Positions 33,791-47,066 of a DNA stretch of 64,000 bases are shown here, in pieces. Numbering within the stretch: the first letter of the stretch is position 1; each line of letters opens with the position of its first letter. The translations under genes were made by a program, and so were the position numbers. The notes below the pieces were generated by a model. It was not told where the DNA came from and did not search any database. It saw only the letters and a list, made by a program, of their open reading frames with translations. The stretch spans positions 622,501 to 686,500 of the forward strand of contig NC_089453.1 of assembly GCF_026210795.1 (NCBI RefSeq), in the 5' to 3' direction. Source of the DNA: Rhizophagus irregularis (lineage: Eukaryota; Glomeromycota; Glomeromycetes; Glomerales; Glomeraceae).

Positions 33791-36492
33791 GTTTCGCGTT
33801 CAATTAACGAAATTTCAGCCGAAATATTTTCGGCCCGAGTTATGTAGATCACTTTGCAATCAGTTTTAAAGAAAAAACGGTTAGAAAGTATTAATTAATG
33901 ACTGCAGAGAAAAAAAAATGTATACTAAATCTTTTAATTCGTGAAAATTATTGTCTGAATCATAATTATAAAATTATTATCAATTATACTTACTTTAAAA
34001 ACGGGTTGAACCAAAATTATTCACCAAAAATTTAAAGAACAAAATAACATATCATGAACTAGTGTTTTAACCTAAATCTATCTTCCTGTCTCTAATAAAT
34101 AATTGAATTCAATGCTGCTAAATAAAAAAAATAATGGATGAATATTAAGTATTGTCAGGAATATTTTTAGCTTATTGTGGAAAAGTGACCTTTTTTCCTG
34201 CCCTCCATTTTTAAAGGTTCCTTTTTTTTTTTAACAAAAAAAAAAGAAAAAAAAAAAAGAACCTCCGATTTTGCATTTTCGAATGAATACTCTAAAATTC
34301 CGTAACATCCCGTAATGATAAGGAAGAATATTAGATAATTTAATTTATTTTATATACAAATATACAATAGTATACAATATAATTAAATACATTTATTTAA
34401 ATACAGAATGAATAAGGAATTGAATTATTGGTTCTGTACACAATCGAATTGTAATTAAAACCGGGTCTAAATCCGAATAGGTTTTTATTTTGGGGAGACC
34501 AAAACTAATAAAACCGGTTTTATGCACGCCAACATTATTAATCTAAATTTTTAGCCCCTTGTTTACCAAATTGATTTTGGATCAACCGGTATCATCAAAC
34601 CGGTCAGGAGTAAATGAAACCGAATCCAACTCATTGACCCAAATGAAACAGCAAAAGACTATCGTTCCAGGATCTCATTCATAGGATTTTTAACAAAATT
34701 GATTGTTCAAATACGAAGAATTTCAAAGAAACAATTGTCAAAAAGTTTTGTTTCAATTCTAATACGTTTTATTCACTCAAATTCTTTCATCTTTTAGAAT
34801 AGAACTGTAAGAGAATAATAATAATAATAAAAAGAAAGAAAAGGAGATAACAAAGATAACAAAATGTATATTTTTATTTTGTTCATTTATTTAAAAATAA
34901 CTTTAATTTTTTATTTTTGTAAAAAAAAAAAGAAATTTTTATATAATGATGATTATAATGATATTAGTATGTATAAATTATGTTTAAGTTACATTGATTA
35001 ATTAAATTAAACACGATTTTATTATTGCATTCTTATTTATTTATTATGTATTAAATCAAAATTAAAAAAAAAAAGAAAGTTAAATTTAAAATCTAAATCA
35101 TCCAAAGTTGGTTTGGTGTTTCTTATAATGTAAATTGTATTCTGTTATAAAAATTCCCACAAAGAGATCATGAACTTTGGTATCACATGGTCAATTAGCA
35201 AATTTATTTATTTTAGTTTTTTTTATTTCCGGAAATCTTTATCGGATGTAGGATTATCCGAGATCTTTTACGGGATTTCCACGCCATTCAAATTACATTC
35301 ATACTGTCATTTTTTGATTCTATTGAAAATACATAATTATAATATCTAGTCTATTCATAATACTAAATTCGAATTTTTCGTAATACCTTACGAATTTTTT
35401 TTGATTGTTTAATTGTTTCCAAATAAAACTTTGATTAAAGATGATGTGTTGCATATTCGATAAAATATTATTATTATTATTATTATTATTTTTTAAGTTT
35501 TATTTTTTTTTTTATAATTCCTGTAACACAACTAATTAATATTATTTGTGATATGATCAAATTCAAAATCTTGTTCGATTAAAAAGTCTAATTGATCGAT
35601 CAATCATAATTAAGTATTTCGTGATTTTAGAATAAACATTAAACAATAATAATTATAAATATATTGCTATATTTTAATTTCCTTTTTATTTTTTCATATG
35701 CTTTAAATAATAATTGATTACAATATCATATAATATTGTTCAAATCAAGTAATTACTTATTTAAGTTTTATGTTAAACGTGAAATTCCGGACGGATGAAA
35801 AGATTTTGATTTGTGACAAATCTACAAAAGGACTTTCTTTTTTTTTTTGTTCGTTTCAACGGTGCTTCCGTGGAAGATCCGGATCGACTAAAAAGAAGAG
35901 TTGTTAATGGCTTGTTCTAATACTATTATGTACAATCATTTACATTAATGCGGCGTGATGAACTTAATCTTTGAATCCGCATTAAGAGAACAACAAAAAA
36001 TGTTCGTGCCATTTGATAACTTGATGACACATACACAAAATACTTTTTTAATTTTTTGCATTCATTCTATAAACAAAGAAAATCTTAAAATGATTCGTTC
36101 AAAAGATTTATTTTTACATGTACGAACTTTTTTTTTTTCTCAAAGTTATACAAAGTTATACAAAGTTATACAAAGTATACTAACAACAACCCCAAAAAAA
36201 AGGAATCCGAAACAAATTAATTAAATCATTTTTTTTCATACATAATGCCACAAACAATAAACAAATAAATATTCCGTGTTTGCTATTTTTATAACAAGAG
36301 ATTAAAAGAGTCTCAAAGTCAGATATTATTTCCCTTAATTGGTTTCTTTAAAATAAAAAAAAATTTTTTTTTTCATTTATTAAAAAAAAATAAAAATAAA
36401 AATACCGTGAGTATAATACGTGAGAAACTTAATTTTCTCACTCCTAACTTGTCTATAATTTAAATAATTTAATAATAATAATAATAAATAAT

Positions 36493-36528
<36 letters not shown>

Positions 36529-38207
36529 CAACAATAATAATTTATTACTTTACTCATAAGTTATAAAAAAATGTCATAAAAATATTTTTTCTTTTTGAAA
36601 CATGTATTAAATGCATTGAGTAGTATACAAAAAAAAAATGACAGATTTTTAACTTTGAAAAAAAAAAGTCTTTTTTCTTTTTTGCTTGTATCCGAAATAA
36701 CGTCATGAACGTCATGGGGCGAAATTTTTTTATTTTTTGGGATTTTAATCAATATACTTGATTTAGTTAAATACTCCTGCAGTATTACTGTTATCATTCT
36801 AGTTCATTCATCAAAATAAGAATTCAATTACTTTTTTAATTGATGAAATTTACGTGATCCAATAAAATTAGAGATATTATGAAATTTATAAAAATTGTAA
36901 CAGATCAAAAATCTAACTTTATTTGGATTAATTAATTACTTTAACTGTATGTACAATGCTTGACGACGTGTATTTATTGTCTATTTTTAGCATTGTGCAG
37001 CACCCAGAAATTCGGTACATATTTCCTGGTAAGTTCATAAGTTCATATATGGTTAGTCCAAATTTTAATTATTTTTCCAATTTCTCACCTTTCTTACATT
37101 TATTTTCCAGTAAAATAATAAAAAATAAAAAAAAATTAAAAATTAAAAATAAAAAAAAAGTCTATTGTTATAATCTCCTAAATTGTTATTATTCCTAAAT
37201 TAATCTATTTCTTTCAAAAAATTGTTAAAATTAACAAATAAAGAAAAATAAAATAAAATAAAATAAAATAAAAAAAATTCAAAGATAAAAAAATCTCAAA
37301 CATCTAATTTTTTTTTCGTAACTATTTCGGGAAATAAATATTACGTATGTGAAACTTTTCACTCTAATTTGGCAATTTATTTTTAACAAACATGTTGATA
37401 ACGTAATACAGGGGTGAAAAATGGATACCGTTTAATTCTTTTTTTTATTTTGAAGTCGTGAAAAAAAAAATATTCTTTTCATTATGTTTGAAAAAGTTTT
37501 GTTTGAAATGTTTCGTATCATATAGTATCATATAAAGATTATTTAAGATTATTTATAATATATTAATGATAAGTTATTTATTTATTTAATTCTATTATTA
37601 CTATTATTACTTACTTATTTATATAATATTTATTTATAATTCAAACTAACTAAATTCTTTATATTTTAAAAAAATTATTTTGTAATCACTTTTAGTTGGT
37701 AAGTTTGGTTATTTATTTAAGATTTATTATTATCAAATTTGAAACATAATCTTAAAAATTTTATTTTCATAATATTTTATTTTTATTTATTAATATTTTT
37801 TTTTTTTTTTTTTGAAATATCGAACGTGATTCCACGTTATATAACTTAACTAAATTTTAAAAACAACACCACATAATATTTCTTAAATAAGAAAACCTGG
37901 AGAGAAAATGGAAACTTATTATAATTACGACATCGATTAAAAAAATGTTTGTTTTTTTATTTAATCTGTTATACAATTTTTTTTTTTTTAGAAAAACGTA
38001 TTTTATGGAAAAAAAATTATAATACAAAAATAATAATTATAAACGACAAGAAAAAAAAAAGAATAAATGTTTAATTTTCTATGTACATATGAAAAAAAGA
38101 AAAAAAAATACTTTTTTTTTTTAAAAAAAAAACGATAAAATATAAATTGATAAAAAATAAAAACGAAAAAAAGAATAAAAAAAGAAAAAATATATATATA
38201 TATTTTT
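33791..38207. other. Low-complexity gene-free stretch
   Basis: Dominated by homopolymers and simple repeats: poly-T/A near 34215-34260, (ATT)n at 35465-35490, GTTATACAAA x3 at 36145-36175, (AAT)n at 36470-36535, (AAAAT)n at 37245-37275, mixed A/G runs at 38080-38200. Frames at 35955-36224, 36561-36797 and 36956-37198 are not convincing. A CCGGTT-bearing segment at 34460-34620 is slightly GC-richer but shows no coding pattern. Confidence 0.5.
36470..36535. repeat. (AAT)n microsatellite
   Basis: Imperfect AAT trinucleotide run of about 20 units. Confidence 0.9.
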
Positions 38208-39032
38208 TTATTGATTATTAAATGAAAAAATGTTATTATAAAGATATAACAATTGATTCTGTTCGGTTTGCTGTTGTTGTTGTTGATGATGGTAATTATT
38301 TGGAATAATTTGACCATTAATTTCTGTATACGAATTATAATCTATATTATTGGGCTGATGGTTCAAATTATTTAATGAAATATACCCGTTATTTGGTATT
38401 TCGAAATTAAAAGTATTATTATATGGAGTTGATGGATATAATGTAGAGGTGAGAGGAAGAGGAAGTGATGGAGGTGGTAAGCTAGTTGATACTGACGTGG
38501 ATCCTGATCCTACAGTTCCCACGGGTATTAGGGGTCCTATAGGTACTATCGGTCCTATTGATGTTTCTATCTGGGGAGATGTGGGTGGAGGGGCAGACGT
38601 TGCTGTTGATAATTGTATCGGAAATGAATAATAGGGTTTATAAGATGCTCTCTCCTTTAATGATGATACTGTCATTTTTTTATATATTGATGACGTTCTT
38701 TTATAATGAATCTCATAAACCCGATCTGCTAATTTTTTATATACATCCTTTTCTTCTGCAGAGGCGTTCTTCCATAATATGCCCGTGACTTTACTTATAA
38801 CGCGCATATTAAAAGTGCCTTTTCGAGTAGCCTCTTCATGTACATTTCTTCTGCAGACAAGAAACGCGTTTGGACTTCTTTTTGGTCGACGGAATGACAA
38901 ATTTGTTAAATTGTCTGTGGGTGAAAGAAAGGATTCGGGATTGTTAAGCATTGGTGGGAAAATGTTATTCCTATCCAATCTAACAATCAATGACATAGCA
39001 AGATCTTCAATTGAAAAGTTATGGGTAGTCAT
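38208..39032 (-). CDS. MATA-HMG-like HMG-box protein 2
   Basis: A single-exon frame of 274 residues. The N-terminus (TTHNFSIEDLAMSL...RNNIFPPMLNNPESF) matches HMG gene 1. The HMG box spans about residues 48-112 (FRRPKRSPNAFLVCRRNVHE, then VISKVTGILWKNAS and YKKLADRVYEIHYKR). Compared with gene 1 it has about 100 extra C-terminal residues: a P/S/T-rich segment (about 140-210) and an N/Q-rich tail with a HHQQQQQQQ run near residue 250, features of activation or interaction regions. It probably acts as a nuclear DNA-binding regulator; targets and any mating-type role are unknown. It lies about 30 kb from gene 1 in the opposite orientation. A 15-18 bp minisatellite starts within 50 bp upstream of its ATG and may lie in its promoter or 5' UTR. 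Confidence 0.94.
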   Translation of the reverse strand: MTTHNFSIEDLAMSLIVRLDRNNIFPPMLNNPESFLSPTDNLTNLSFRRPKRSPNAFLVCRRNVHEEATRKGTFNMRVISKVTGILWKNASAEEKDVYKKLADRVYEIHYKRTSSIYKKMTVSSLKERASYKPYYSFPIQLSTATSAPPPTSPQIETSIGPIVPIGPLIPVGTVGSGSTSVSTSLPPPSLPLPLTSTLYPSTPYNNTFNFEIPNNGYISLNNLNHQPNNIDYNSYTEINGQIIPNNYHHQQQQQQTEQNQLLYLYNNIFSFNNQ

Positions 39033-39067
39033 TTTCGTAATGTTTATAATGAAGTATGTAACGGTTT

Positions 39068-39410
39068 ATGAGGGTTTTTGAGATAAGTAACAAAAGGTTT
39101 GTATTTTTGAGGTTTGTATTTGTGAGTATTTGCGAGTATTTGCGAGTATTTGCGAGGGTTGAATTTACGAAGTTTGTGTTTGTGAGGTTTGAATTTACGA
39201 GATTTGTAATTGATATGTTTGTATTTGCGAGGGTTGGGTTGTATTTGCGAGATTTATATATGAGAGGTTTGTATTTGCGAGATTTGAATTTGCGAGATTT
39301 GTATGTGAGAGGTTTGTATTTACGAGGGTAAAAGTCTTGTTAAAGTAAGATTTGCGAAAAGATTTACGAAAAAGATTTACGAGATTTGCGAAAGGCGAGG
39401 CTATAGTAAA
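39068..39410. repeat. Minisatellite upstream of HMG gene 2
   Basis: Degenerate tandem copies of GTTTGTATTTGCGAG (about 15-18 bp) from just upstream of the HMG-2 start to about 39330, then GATTTACGAAAA-type units to 39400. The plus-strand frame 39068-39331 is produced by the repeat. Confidence 0.9.
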
Positions 39411-42400
39411 GTCACGAGTGAACGATTTATAATTGAATGAAATAATTTTTGGTTATTTTGTTATTTTTTTTTATTAACTATTTTGTTAATATTGAAGGAA
39501 TTGATGAGAGAAAAAAAGTCGAAGAAAAAATTGGATCCTTTATATAATAAATTTTTCATCTAACAATCTTTAATGTTTATCTGTAATTGAAAACATATAT
39601 TGTTTAAAGTTAAAATTCATAAATAAAGTATTCAATTTAGTATACAGTGGACATCATCATTATTATTATTATTTTACTTTATTTTATTTTATATTTTTTT
39701 TTTTTAAAGATTATTATATATTATATTATTATTATTATTATCCCTTGTTTATACAAATATATTTTGTGAATCACATCAAGTTTCAAAACGTTATAACACG
39801 AAACATGAATAAGGAAATCTCATTCAAGCATCTGATTACACAAATTAATAATCAAAACCTGATATCTTGAGGAGATTTTTTGCTTTGATAAACCGGAGAT
39901 ACAAACAAATTAATAATATATTAGGTTATTTAGTAAATAAAGGGTTTTTATTATTATTTTTTTTTTTTAATGTATACAAAAAAAGAAAAAAATCGAAATA
40001 AAAATTTTCACGCTACGCGAAAAAATAAAAAATCTAATTTTCTTTGTAAAAAAAAAAGATCGTATAACATAAAAAAAAATCTTTTTTCTATTAAAATTAT
40101 AAATTAGGAAATGTTCCTCCGCCTAATTTCAATCTCCGAGTTAATTCCGACCGACCTCTTTTTCTATTTTATCTTTTTCTTCTATAATATCCCCCAAATA
40201 TATAAATTATTTTTTTTTAATCAATCTTTTTTTTTTCTAAAAAAAATGAAATATTCGGGCATATTACCGTATTAAGTAACATCAATATTAAACTTAACTG
40301 TATTTTTATTTTTACATTTAACACATTCAACAAGGTAATTAAGGCATGATATTCGGTCAATCATTAATGGTATAAATAGATTTTTGTGTTATATTACAAT
40401 GCCACATTAAGATTTCCTAAGTAAAGAAATGATTTTTTAAAAAGGAACGTTAATGAAAAAGGATTTAGAAATGACAATAAAAAAATTTTCCCCAAAGTTT
40501 AATCTATCAAATGTCGTTCACAAAGAATAATATGAAAGGAAAAAAAAAATTCCTCATGATTCTTTGTAATTACGTTAAGATACTATTCTTACAAAAAAGA
40601 AAACAAAAAACAAAAAACAAAAACAATAAAAAAATGCTGGCGTGAAATGATGTAATTAAAGGAGGGTATGTTTCTCGGGCCACGGACAAAATCTCCTCTA
40701 ACCCCAAAATATTTTAGAACAACCCTGAATCAAAAATTCTATAGAGCTAAAATGTGAATCAATGGGTATTTTTTTTTTTTATGAGAACAATATTAATCGA
40801 TTATTAATAATATAGTCTGAAACTTATTTTGTAAGAAAAAAAAATATATATATAAAAAAAAATAAAAATTTTTAATAAAATAAAACAAAGAATTATTATT
40901 GTTAAAAGAAAAAAAAAATCGGATAATTTTATATTCTATTCTCAAACGTTCCTCAAACGTTCTAAACATGTTCCAAAAATCTCAAACGCAAAACGTGGAC
41001 TGAAAAAAAAAAGGTATTAATAAACTTTACCGCTTCTTACTTAATTTTACCATGCAGCTCATAATAATTGATTTTCCTATTCCCCCTATCTGTCAATTTA
41101 ATTCTATGCCTATGCTTATTTACCGATCTTTTGCAGAGTTGACATCTTCCTCGTGCATGAATGAAACAATACGAACAATTATAAGAATAACTTTCTTACA
41201 GTAATTAAAGTTTAAACGTAATCTGTCAATAATAATATGTTTTCTACATGATATTTGATTATTTGATCGACAGTTACTACGCCTAAAAATAATTACGAAG
41301 AAATAAAAGTATCTTTGCGATGAAATTTTATACGATATTATAAGTAGAAAAACAGAAAAAAATTTCAATACTAACACTTGCCAAAACTTTAGCGCTGGCC
41401 TGAATCAAAATTTTTTTTTTTAATTAAATTATTTAAATTTTAGATAATTCGAGCAAAATTTCCAAATTATTAATTACCAGTAACGGTAAAAATTTAGCTG
41501 ATCCTACCAGCTCTTTTTTTTATTAAGCATTTAGTCATTTGCTGCTTTTTTTTTCGATTTAAATTTCGTAATAAATTTATTAAAAATTTACAGACACCTT
41601 CTATAATACACAATTACAATATTTTTCATTGGCCTTTAAGTAACAGACGAAAATACGAATTACGATGTACAAAAAAAAGAGAGTCGTTACGGCCTTGCAT
41701 AAAATGTCGTTATTATTACTTATAATTCAACTCAGTTAATTTAATTTTTTTTTTAAAAAAAAAAATATTTTTTAATATTTAGTTTTTATTTTATTTTTTT
41801 TTGATATTCTTTCTTGTGACAATTTAGTATTAATTGTTAACCATTTTCAACGTTTTTTTAAAAAAAAGGATCAAAATAGAGTAATAAATGAATTTTTGTT
41901 AAGTAAATGAGAATTTTTATATTTATGAGGACAAAAGAGGTATTTTGTTCTTACATATAATATATCATTAATTTAACATTCGTAATAAAAAATTTTCCAT
42001 TTTTCATAAGTAATAAAAAAGTCGATATTACTTATTAATATTGATACGTTCTATTTCTTTCTTTATAATTTCCTATGTTATTTTAATAAATATATTTATA
42101 TTAAGAAAAAATATAACGAAAATATATGTAGCGGGTGGCAAATTATTTTACTATAGGTTTGCCAATCATTTGTTTACATTTTAAATATACAACTGATACT
42201 AACAACCAAGATTGCCTAGTCGCAAAAACATATATGCCTAGTCGCAACTTCATTAGGTGTTTTTTAAAGATTTTTTTATAAAAGAAGTTTTTTTAATTAA
42301 AAAAATAAAAGTTCAAAGTTGTGGCTTTCTAACGATATAAATTCTATCCATTTATGTTAAGTATTACAAAAGTTTATATTGTACAGAAAATAGTGCTACT

Positions 42401-44634
42401 ATGTAATAAGGAATTTGACAAGTCGATCTATATGAAGTATCATGTGATACACTCTACCCTTAAATTTAAAACTTTCTTTTTTGTTTATAAAATAATTAAA
42501 ATTTCATCTTTATCGAAGATAAACGGTCATAACAACTTCTTTGCCAATCATTTCTATTTTAGAATAATGATCTACATTTGTTTTTCCGCTGTTTATATTC
42601 ATTATCCACAAAATAAGAAATTTATTAGAAAATCTTTCAATTATATATAAATTTTGTACGAAAAGATAAAGTCGAGTCGTAACGTATTGAATCAATTTTT
42701 ATAAAAAGAAAAGAGGTTGTATCTTATTTGGGAATATTTAATATTATTCAAGATTTTAAGAAGCATTATTAAAGTTATCCTTGTTATTTAAGGATAAATT
42801 TTATTAGGGTATATCATATATTTCCAAAATTAAGCACCCTTTTTTTAATTATGATGCTGGTCAAAGTAATCATAATTCCGGTCAAATCATCATAACGTGT
42901 CCAGGTATTTAATTACGGAAATATATGGTTATAAAAGTTATATACCTATAAAAAAAAATTAAATTTAAAGAATCATACTTATATACTTGGTTTAAATCGT
43001 CTTGAAAAAAGTAATATTTGAGAGATTACACATTTATATAGTATTATATTATTTCGTACTTTATATTGTCCAATCATTTATTTATTTATTTATCTATTTA
43101 TTTTATTAAGTCGCCTACAGTATATTTATTAACACTCTATATATAAACTTATACTTTAAAATATATAACATTAATTCATTAAATAAACAGTATATTTAGT
43201 ATATTTGATCAATTTTGTAGTCTTATTGACCATCAACTAGAATTAATGATAATTCTATAATTCTGGTCAAAAATCAAAATAAAGTAACGTGATCGAATGT
43301 GTTGTTAAAATTATCAAAAATGATCGACGAATTTTTTTTTCGGGAAAAAACATAAACCTTCCTAGTTTAATATGCAACATACACAAAAAAACAATTTTCA
43401 TTATATATTTTAAAAATGGTATTAGAATTTTCATTTTTTAAATGACAAGGTAAATCGTATAATAATATTATTGTCACGAGTACCATTTTTTTTTTGATCG
43501 CTCTTAATATTTCTCATTGTTAATTCTAAATTGGTATATTTCTTTCTTTACCAAAATTAGAGAATTTTTCGGAGTTATTACCGGAGATAAATATTACAAC
43601 CATAACTAATTTGATTTTTGCGTATCCTGTCGCATATTAAAAAAATCTTACGTCTGTTACGTCTGGTCAGTCGCAAAATTACACGTTAGTTTGTTGTCAT
43701 AATAAGTTTACGAGTTCTAAAATTCATTAATAAATTTGAAATTATAATATAATACCTTTTCATCTGGTAATCCTATATTTATACCCTTATACATTATTGA
43801 ATTCACCCTGATTAGACGAAGCAAATTTTGGTAGTTTTATGCTTTCATACTGATAGAAATGATATTAATGAAAAATTTAATAACGACGGATTACCTTTTG
43901 CGGAACTGCACTGCGTGTATGTCACGTGGAAAAATTATGATTATTCACGTGATCTTTCTCCAGTGTGTGTAAGTGGTTGCTTAATGCGATAATTCCGGCC
44001 GGGCAGGCTCCCAGTTGGTACACCTGATAAGAATGCAAAAATACTATTTAATGAGACGTTTTATCGGGTCACAACCGACCAGCCCGTTCATTTCACACCC
44101 TATCATTTCCGTTAATATATTGTATCATCATTTTTATATCTCATAAAACCAATATCCGCAGCAATTAATGATACTTATAAAGCAATTTATAAAAAAGCGC
44201 GTGTAAAACCCCCATTCGATACTCTCGATTGATACTCCCGTTTACTCCGTTTACTCAAAACTATCATTTTTTAAAAATTCATTATTTTTAATGATCTGAT
44301 TAATATATTTTAAATCTTTTGTAAAATTCAACGTAATTGTGTAACCTGTTTAAATATGGATTTTCTTTCCTCTTTATCTCGAACTTTTTATCCCTATTCT
44401 TTATGTCAAAAGGCTGTTTAAATAATTAAAAAGAAATTAATTAGAAGAAATCAACGATGAAATCAATTTCGAAGGCGCAGAATTTTAATAAAACGTCAAT
44501 AATAAATAATGATGCGATCACATTACAGTAAATCTTATAAATTGCGAGATACTCTAATCAACGTTGTTCGAAGGATACTTGACATACTGTATTAACGCAT
44601 TCGTTAGAACTTGGTAAGGCTCAAAAATATCGGG
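39411..44634. other. Long gene-free stretch
   Basis: AT-rich with many homopolymers (39950-40110, 40550-40640, 41750-41810). Frames at 41120-41377 and the opposing 42354-42650/42510-42695 have no domain. GGTCAAA/CCGGTC motifs lie at 42850-42895 and 43256. A slightly GC-rich patch (43980-44100, CCGGCCGGGCAGGCTCCC) shows no gene or tRNA fold by eye. Confidence 0.5.
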
Positions 44635-44649
44635 AGCAGAGTGGCGTAG
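44635..44649 (+). other. Initiator-tRNA-like 15-mer
   Basis: AGCAGAGTGGCGTAG equals the first 15 bases of a eukaryotic initiator tRNA-Met apart from one common variant, but the following sequence does not continue as a tRNA. It may be a tRNA-derived remnant or coincidence. Not a functional tRNA. Confidence 0.3.
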
Positions 44650-45882
44650 TTCTTATTTTATTCTGAGATATACCGAATCTTACCGTGTTCCCTCGACATG
44701 TGACTAGCTGTCCCGCACTTATGATATTGCGAGTCGAATTTTATATTTGCAAAATCTAATTTTCTATGATGTCTCTTTTCTTTAAATATTATCTATTATT
44801 ACTAAGATTTAGTAAATATGGTTACGATTTTAATCATACTTAATTATTAATTCATACTTTTAAATCTTAATTGTTCATTATTTTTGTGGATCTCTAGTTC
44901 ATAATACAATCGCGCCGGAAAAGTAATGTTACGATTGCTTATGTTAAAATGCCTCATTTATTTCCATAATTTTTATATTTTTATGAAAACTTTTTCGTTT
45001 TAAGATGTCATACAGTATCAGTTATATGTACTGAAACGAAGTTTCAAAATAAGAGAAAAATCTTAATATTTCAGTAAGCCAAAAATTGGCTAAAATTAAA
45101 TAAAATTGCAACTTCTAATTTGCCGGTTAATTTAAACCAAGTAGAGAACATGTGGAAGTTATTTAATAAATTATCCAGAAGTGTAATGCCGTAATATACA
45201 ATTGAATTTAAGTACGGACTGTATGAAGGCTGCTGCTTCGGCGTTATGAAACTTTGATGTAGTATACAATTGATTTTAAGTAAGGACTGTAATCACTGTA
45301 TGAGTACTTTGGCTCGTGATATACGGTATGTTTTTATATTTTTCACGTGAAATTTTATTTAAATTTTACAAAAATATGAATTGAATCCAGAGTACGGAGT
45401 ATATTTACGCTGCTGCTCTAAATATTTGAATAGTAACGAGATGTAAGCATCGTAGCCAATACTATTCTAAGTATTAACAATGTCATTGATTTATAATTCA
45501 TAACAAACTTTTTTTTTTAAGATGATATTCCAAAACTAGTTAAATGACGTACAAAGTTTTCGACTACCTTATGACCAAAAATAGGAGAAAGAGAAATAAT
45601 TTAGGAAACTCAAAAACTTCTTTATGTTAATCTCGTTAGAATCAATTCGAAAATAAATAAAATAAATACATTTTAAATCAATAAATGAAATTTTTCTACA
45701 GAGATCTCAAAAAAGTAAGGAGGAAGTAATTCAAATTAAGATCGTCCCAAAAATTGATAATTGTTTCACTCACTTTCTAATGAAAAATTAATTGCTCATC
45801 ATTTTTTATTTTTATTTTTTTTTTTTTCAACGAAAGAATAATTAAGATTAGGAAATTAAAGATTGATAATTAAAACAAAAAA
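44650..45882. other. Gene-free stretch with a short tandem repeat
   Basis: GTATACAATTGAATTTAAG-type units (about 67 bp apart) occur at 45195 and 45262, each followed by GGACTGTA; a diverged third lies near 45375 with GCTGCTGCT words. No gene. Confidence 0.5.
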
Positions 45883-46600
45883 ATGATTACTCCTGATATC
45901 AACTCTTTACACTGCTATGTCTCCTAATGGGTAAAAGTAAGCATCGTCCTTGAAGAATTAGGAATTCCTTATAAAGTAAGAGTAATTTTTATTAAAGATG
46001 ATGAACATAAACAGCTATTCCTGATCAACCTGTCGGGAAAATGTCCTGTCGAGAAACGGCCCGTAAGCGAGATTGGTCACGTATTTGAAAGTGTGATTAT
46101 GATCTATCTTTGTGAACATTATGATCCCGAAAAAAAATTATTGCCAAAAGATCCTGTTATTCAATGGGTAAATATCTTCTTTATTTTTTGCGCAATAAAA
46201 ATAAATTGATGAAGGACAAGCTGGACACTTTAATAGGTACGCACTAGAAAAAGTTCCATACACCATTAATCGATATACCGATGAAGCCAAAAGACTTCAC
46301 TACGTTTTGAACGGTGCTTTGGAAGGTAAAGAATATTTGGTAGGAAACAAATTTACTTTAACGGATGCTATAAGTTTCTCGTGAGTCAGAGTTCATTTCC
46401 TTTCCGGTATAGAAAGTATCGATGAGTTTCCAAATTTAAAAACTTGGGTTGCACGTATTGGTACAAGACCTACTGTTCAAAAGGTTGAAATGTACCCGCT
46501 CCTGATAATATTCAAGAATTGATGGATAATCCTGAAAAATTGGATGAATCTATTAAAAATGGAACTCAACAGATGAAAAATAGGTTATTTATACAAACGT
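45883..46600 (+). pseudogene. Glutathione S-transferase pseudogene
   Basis: Clearly homologous to GST-A and GST-B but broken. It starts MITPDI, then has a 1-nt insertion before the LYT codons and a 1-nt loss in the NG/VK codons. It continues LEELGIPYKVRVIFI, HVFESVIMIYLCEHYDPEKK and PVIQWV to the same intron donor (GTAAATAT). The start of exon 2 is deleted; the frame resumes GHFNRYALEKVPYTINRY and LEGKEYLVGNKFTLTDAISF, then meets TGA at 46380-46382. A further frameshift follows (QKVEMYPLLI where the genes read QKGLNVPVP). The glutathione-binding loop has also changed (LSGKCPVEK for PNGKIP), so it was already unlike a normal GST. It lies 30 kb from the live genes in the opposite orientation. 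Confidence 0.93.
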
Positions 46601-46829
46601 AATATGTAAACCTGGATGTATACCATTATTTTTTTTTTGTAAACGTTATGTAAACACTGTAAATTTTATTGTATAAAAATGTTATAAATAAGATGTGTTT
46701 TATACAAATAATAACGTGATGAGAGGATAGTTGTCATTTGTAGTTATCGCTAATAATATTTATCTTCGCCCTAATTCTGGTTTACCTTTTAGCTACGATT
46801 GATATTAAGTAACTTTTTTTATCCCATCG
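46601..46829. other. Short gene-free stretch
   Basis: 3' flank of the GST pseudogene, AT-rich, nothing recognised. Confidence 0.5.
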
Positions 46830-47066
46830 GTACTATGTATACACCGATGGATTTTTTTGTAAATTATTCCACCGGTATAGAAAAAGTATAAAAAAGTATA
46901 AAATCCATCGGTGTATACGCCATACACAATGAGATAAACCTGTTATTCCATGGGTATCTAATAAATACTCCATATACACCGATGCTCCCCTCCCTTCGGG
47001 GGCCCCAAGGCATCGGTGAATATTTCAATTATTCATTGATAACCATGGAATAACAAGTATTAATTT
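46830..47066. mobile_element. ATCCATCGGT element with GC-rich hairpin
   Basis: Words CACCGATG / CATCGGTG occur in both senses (46840, 46907, 46975, 47010) and CCATGG words at 46960 and 47045, giving a complex foldback. A relative without the hairpin lies at 29509-29665. At 46980-47012 is a strongly GC-rich hairpin, CCCTCCCTTCGGGGGCCCC, whose loop reads CTTCGG. Element ends are not fixed by a target duplication. Confidence 0.7.

Noticed and set aside
38003-38317. 104-codon minus-strand frame next to HMG gene 2
   Set aside because: Out of frame with the real gene, mostly poly-F/Y/I from homopolymers.
42354-42695. Overlapping frames on both strands
   Set aside because: No domain, AT-driven composition, no neighbour or splice evidence.
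43980-44100. GC-rich patch considered as tRNA or gene
   Set aside because: No cloverleaf or A/B boxes by eye and no open frame.
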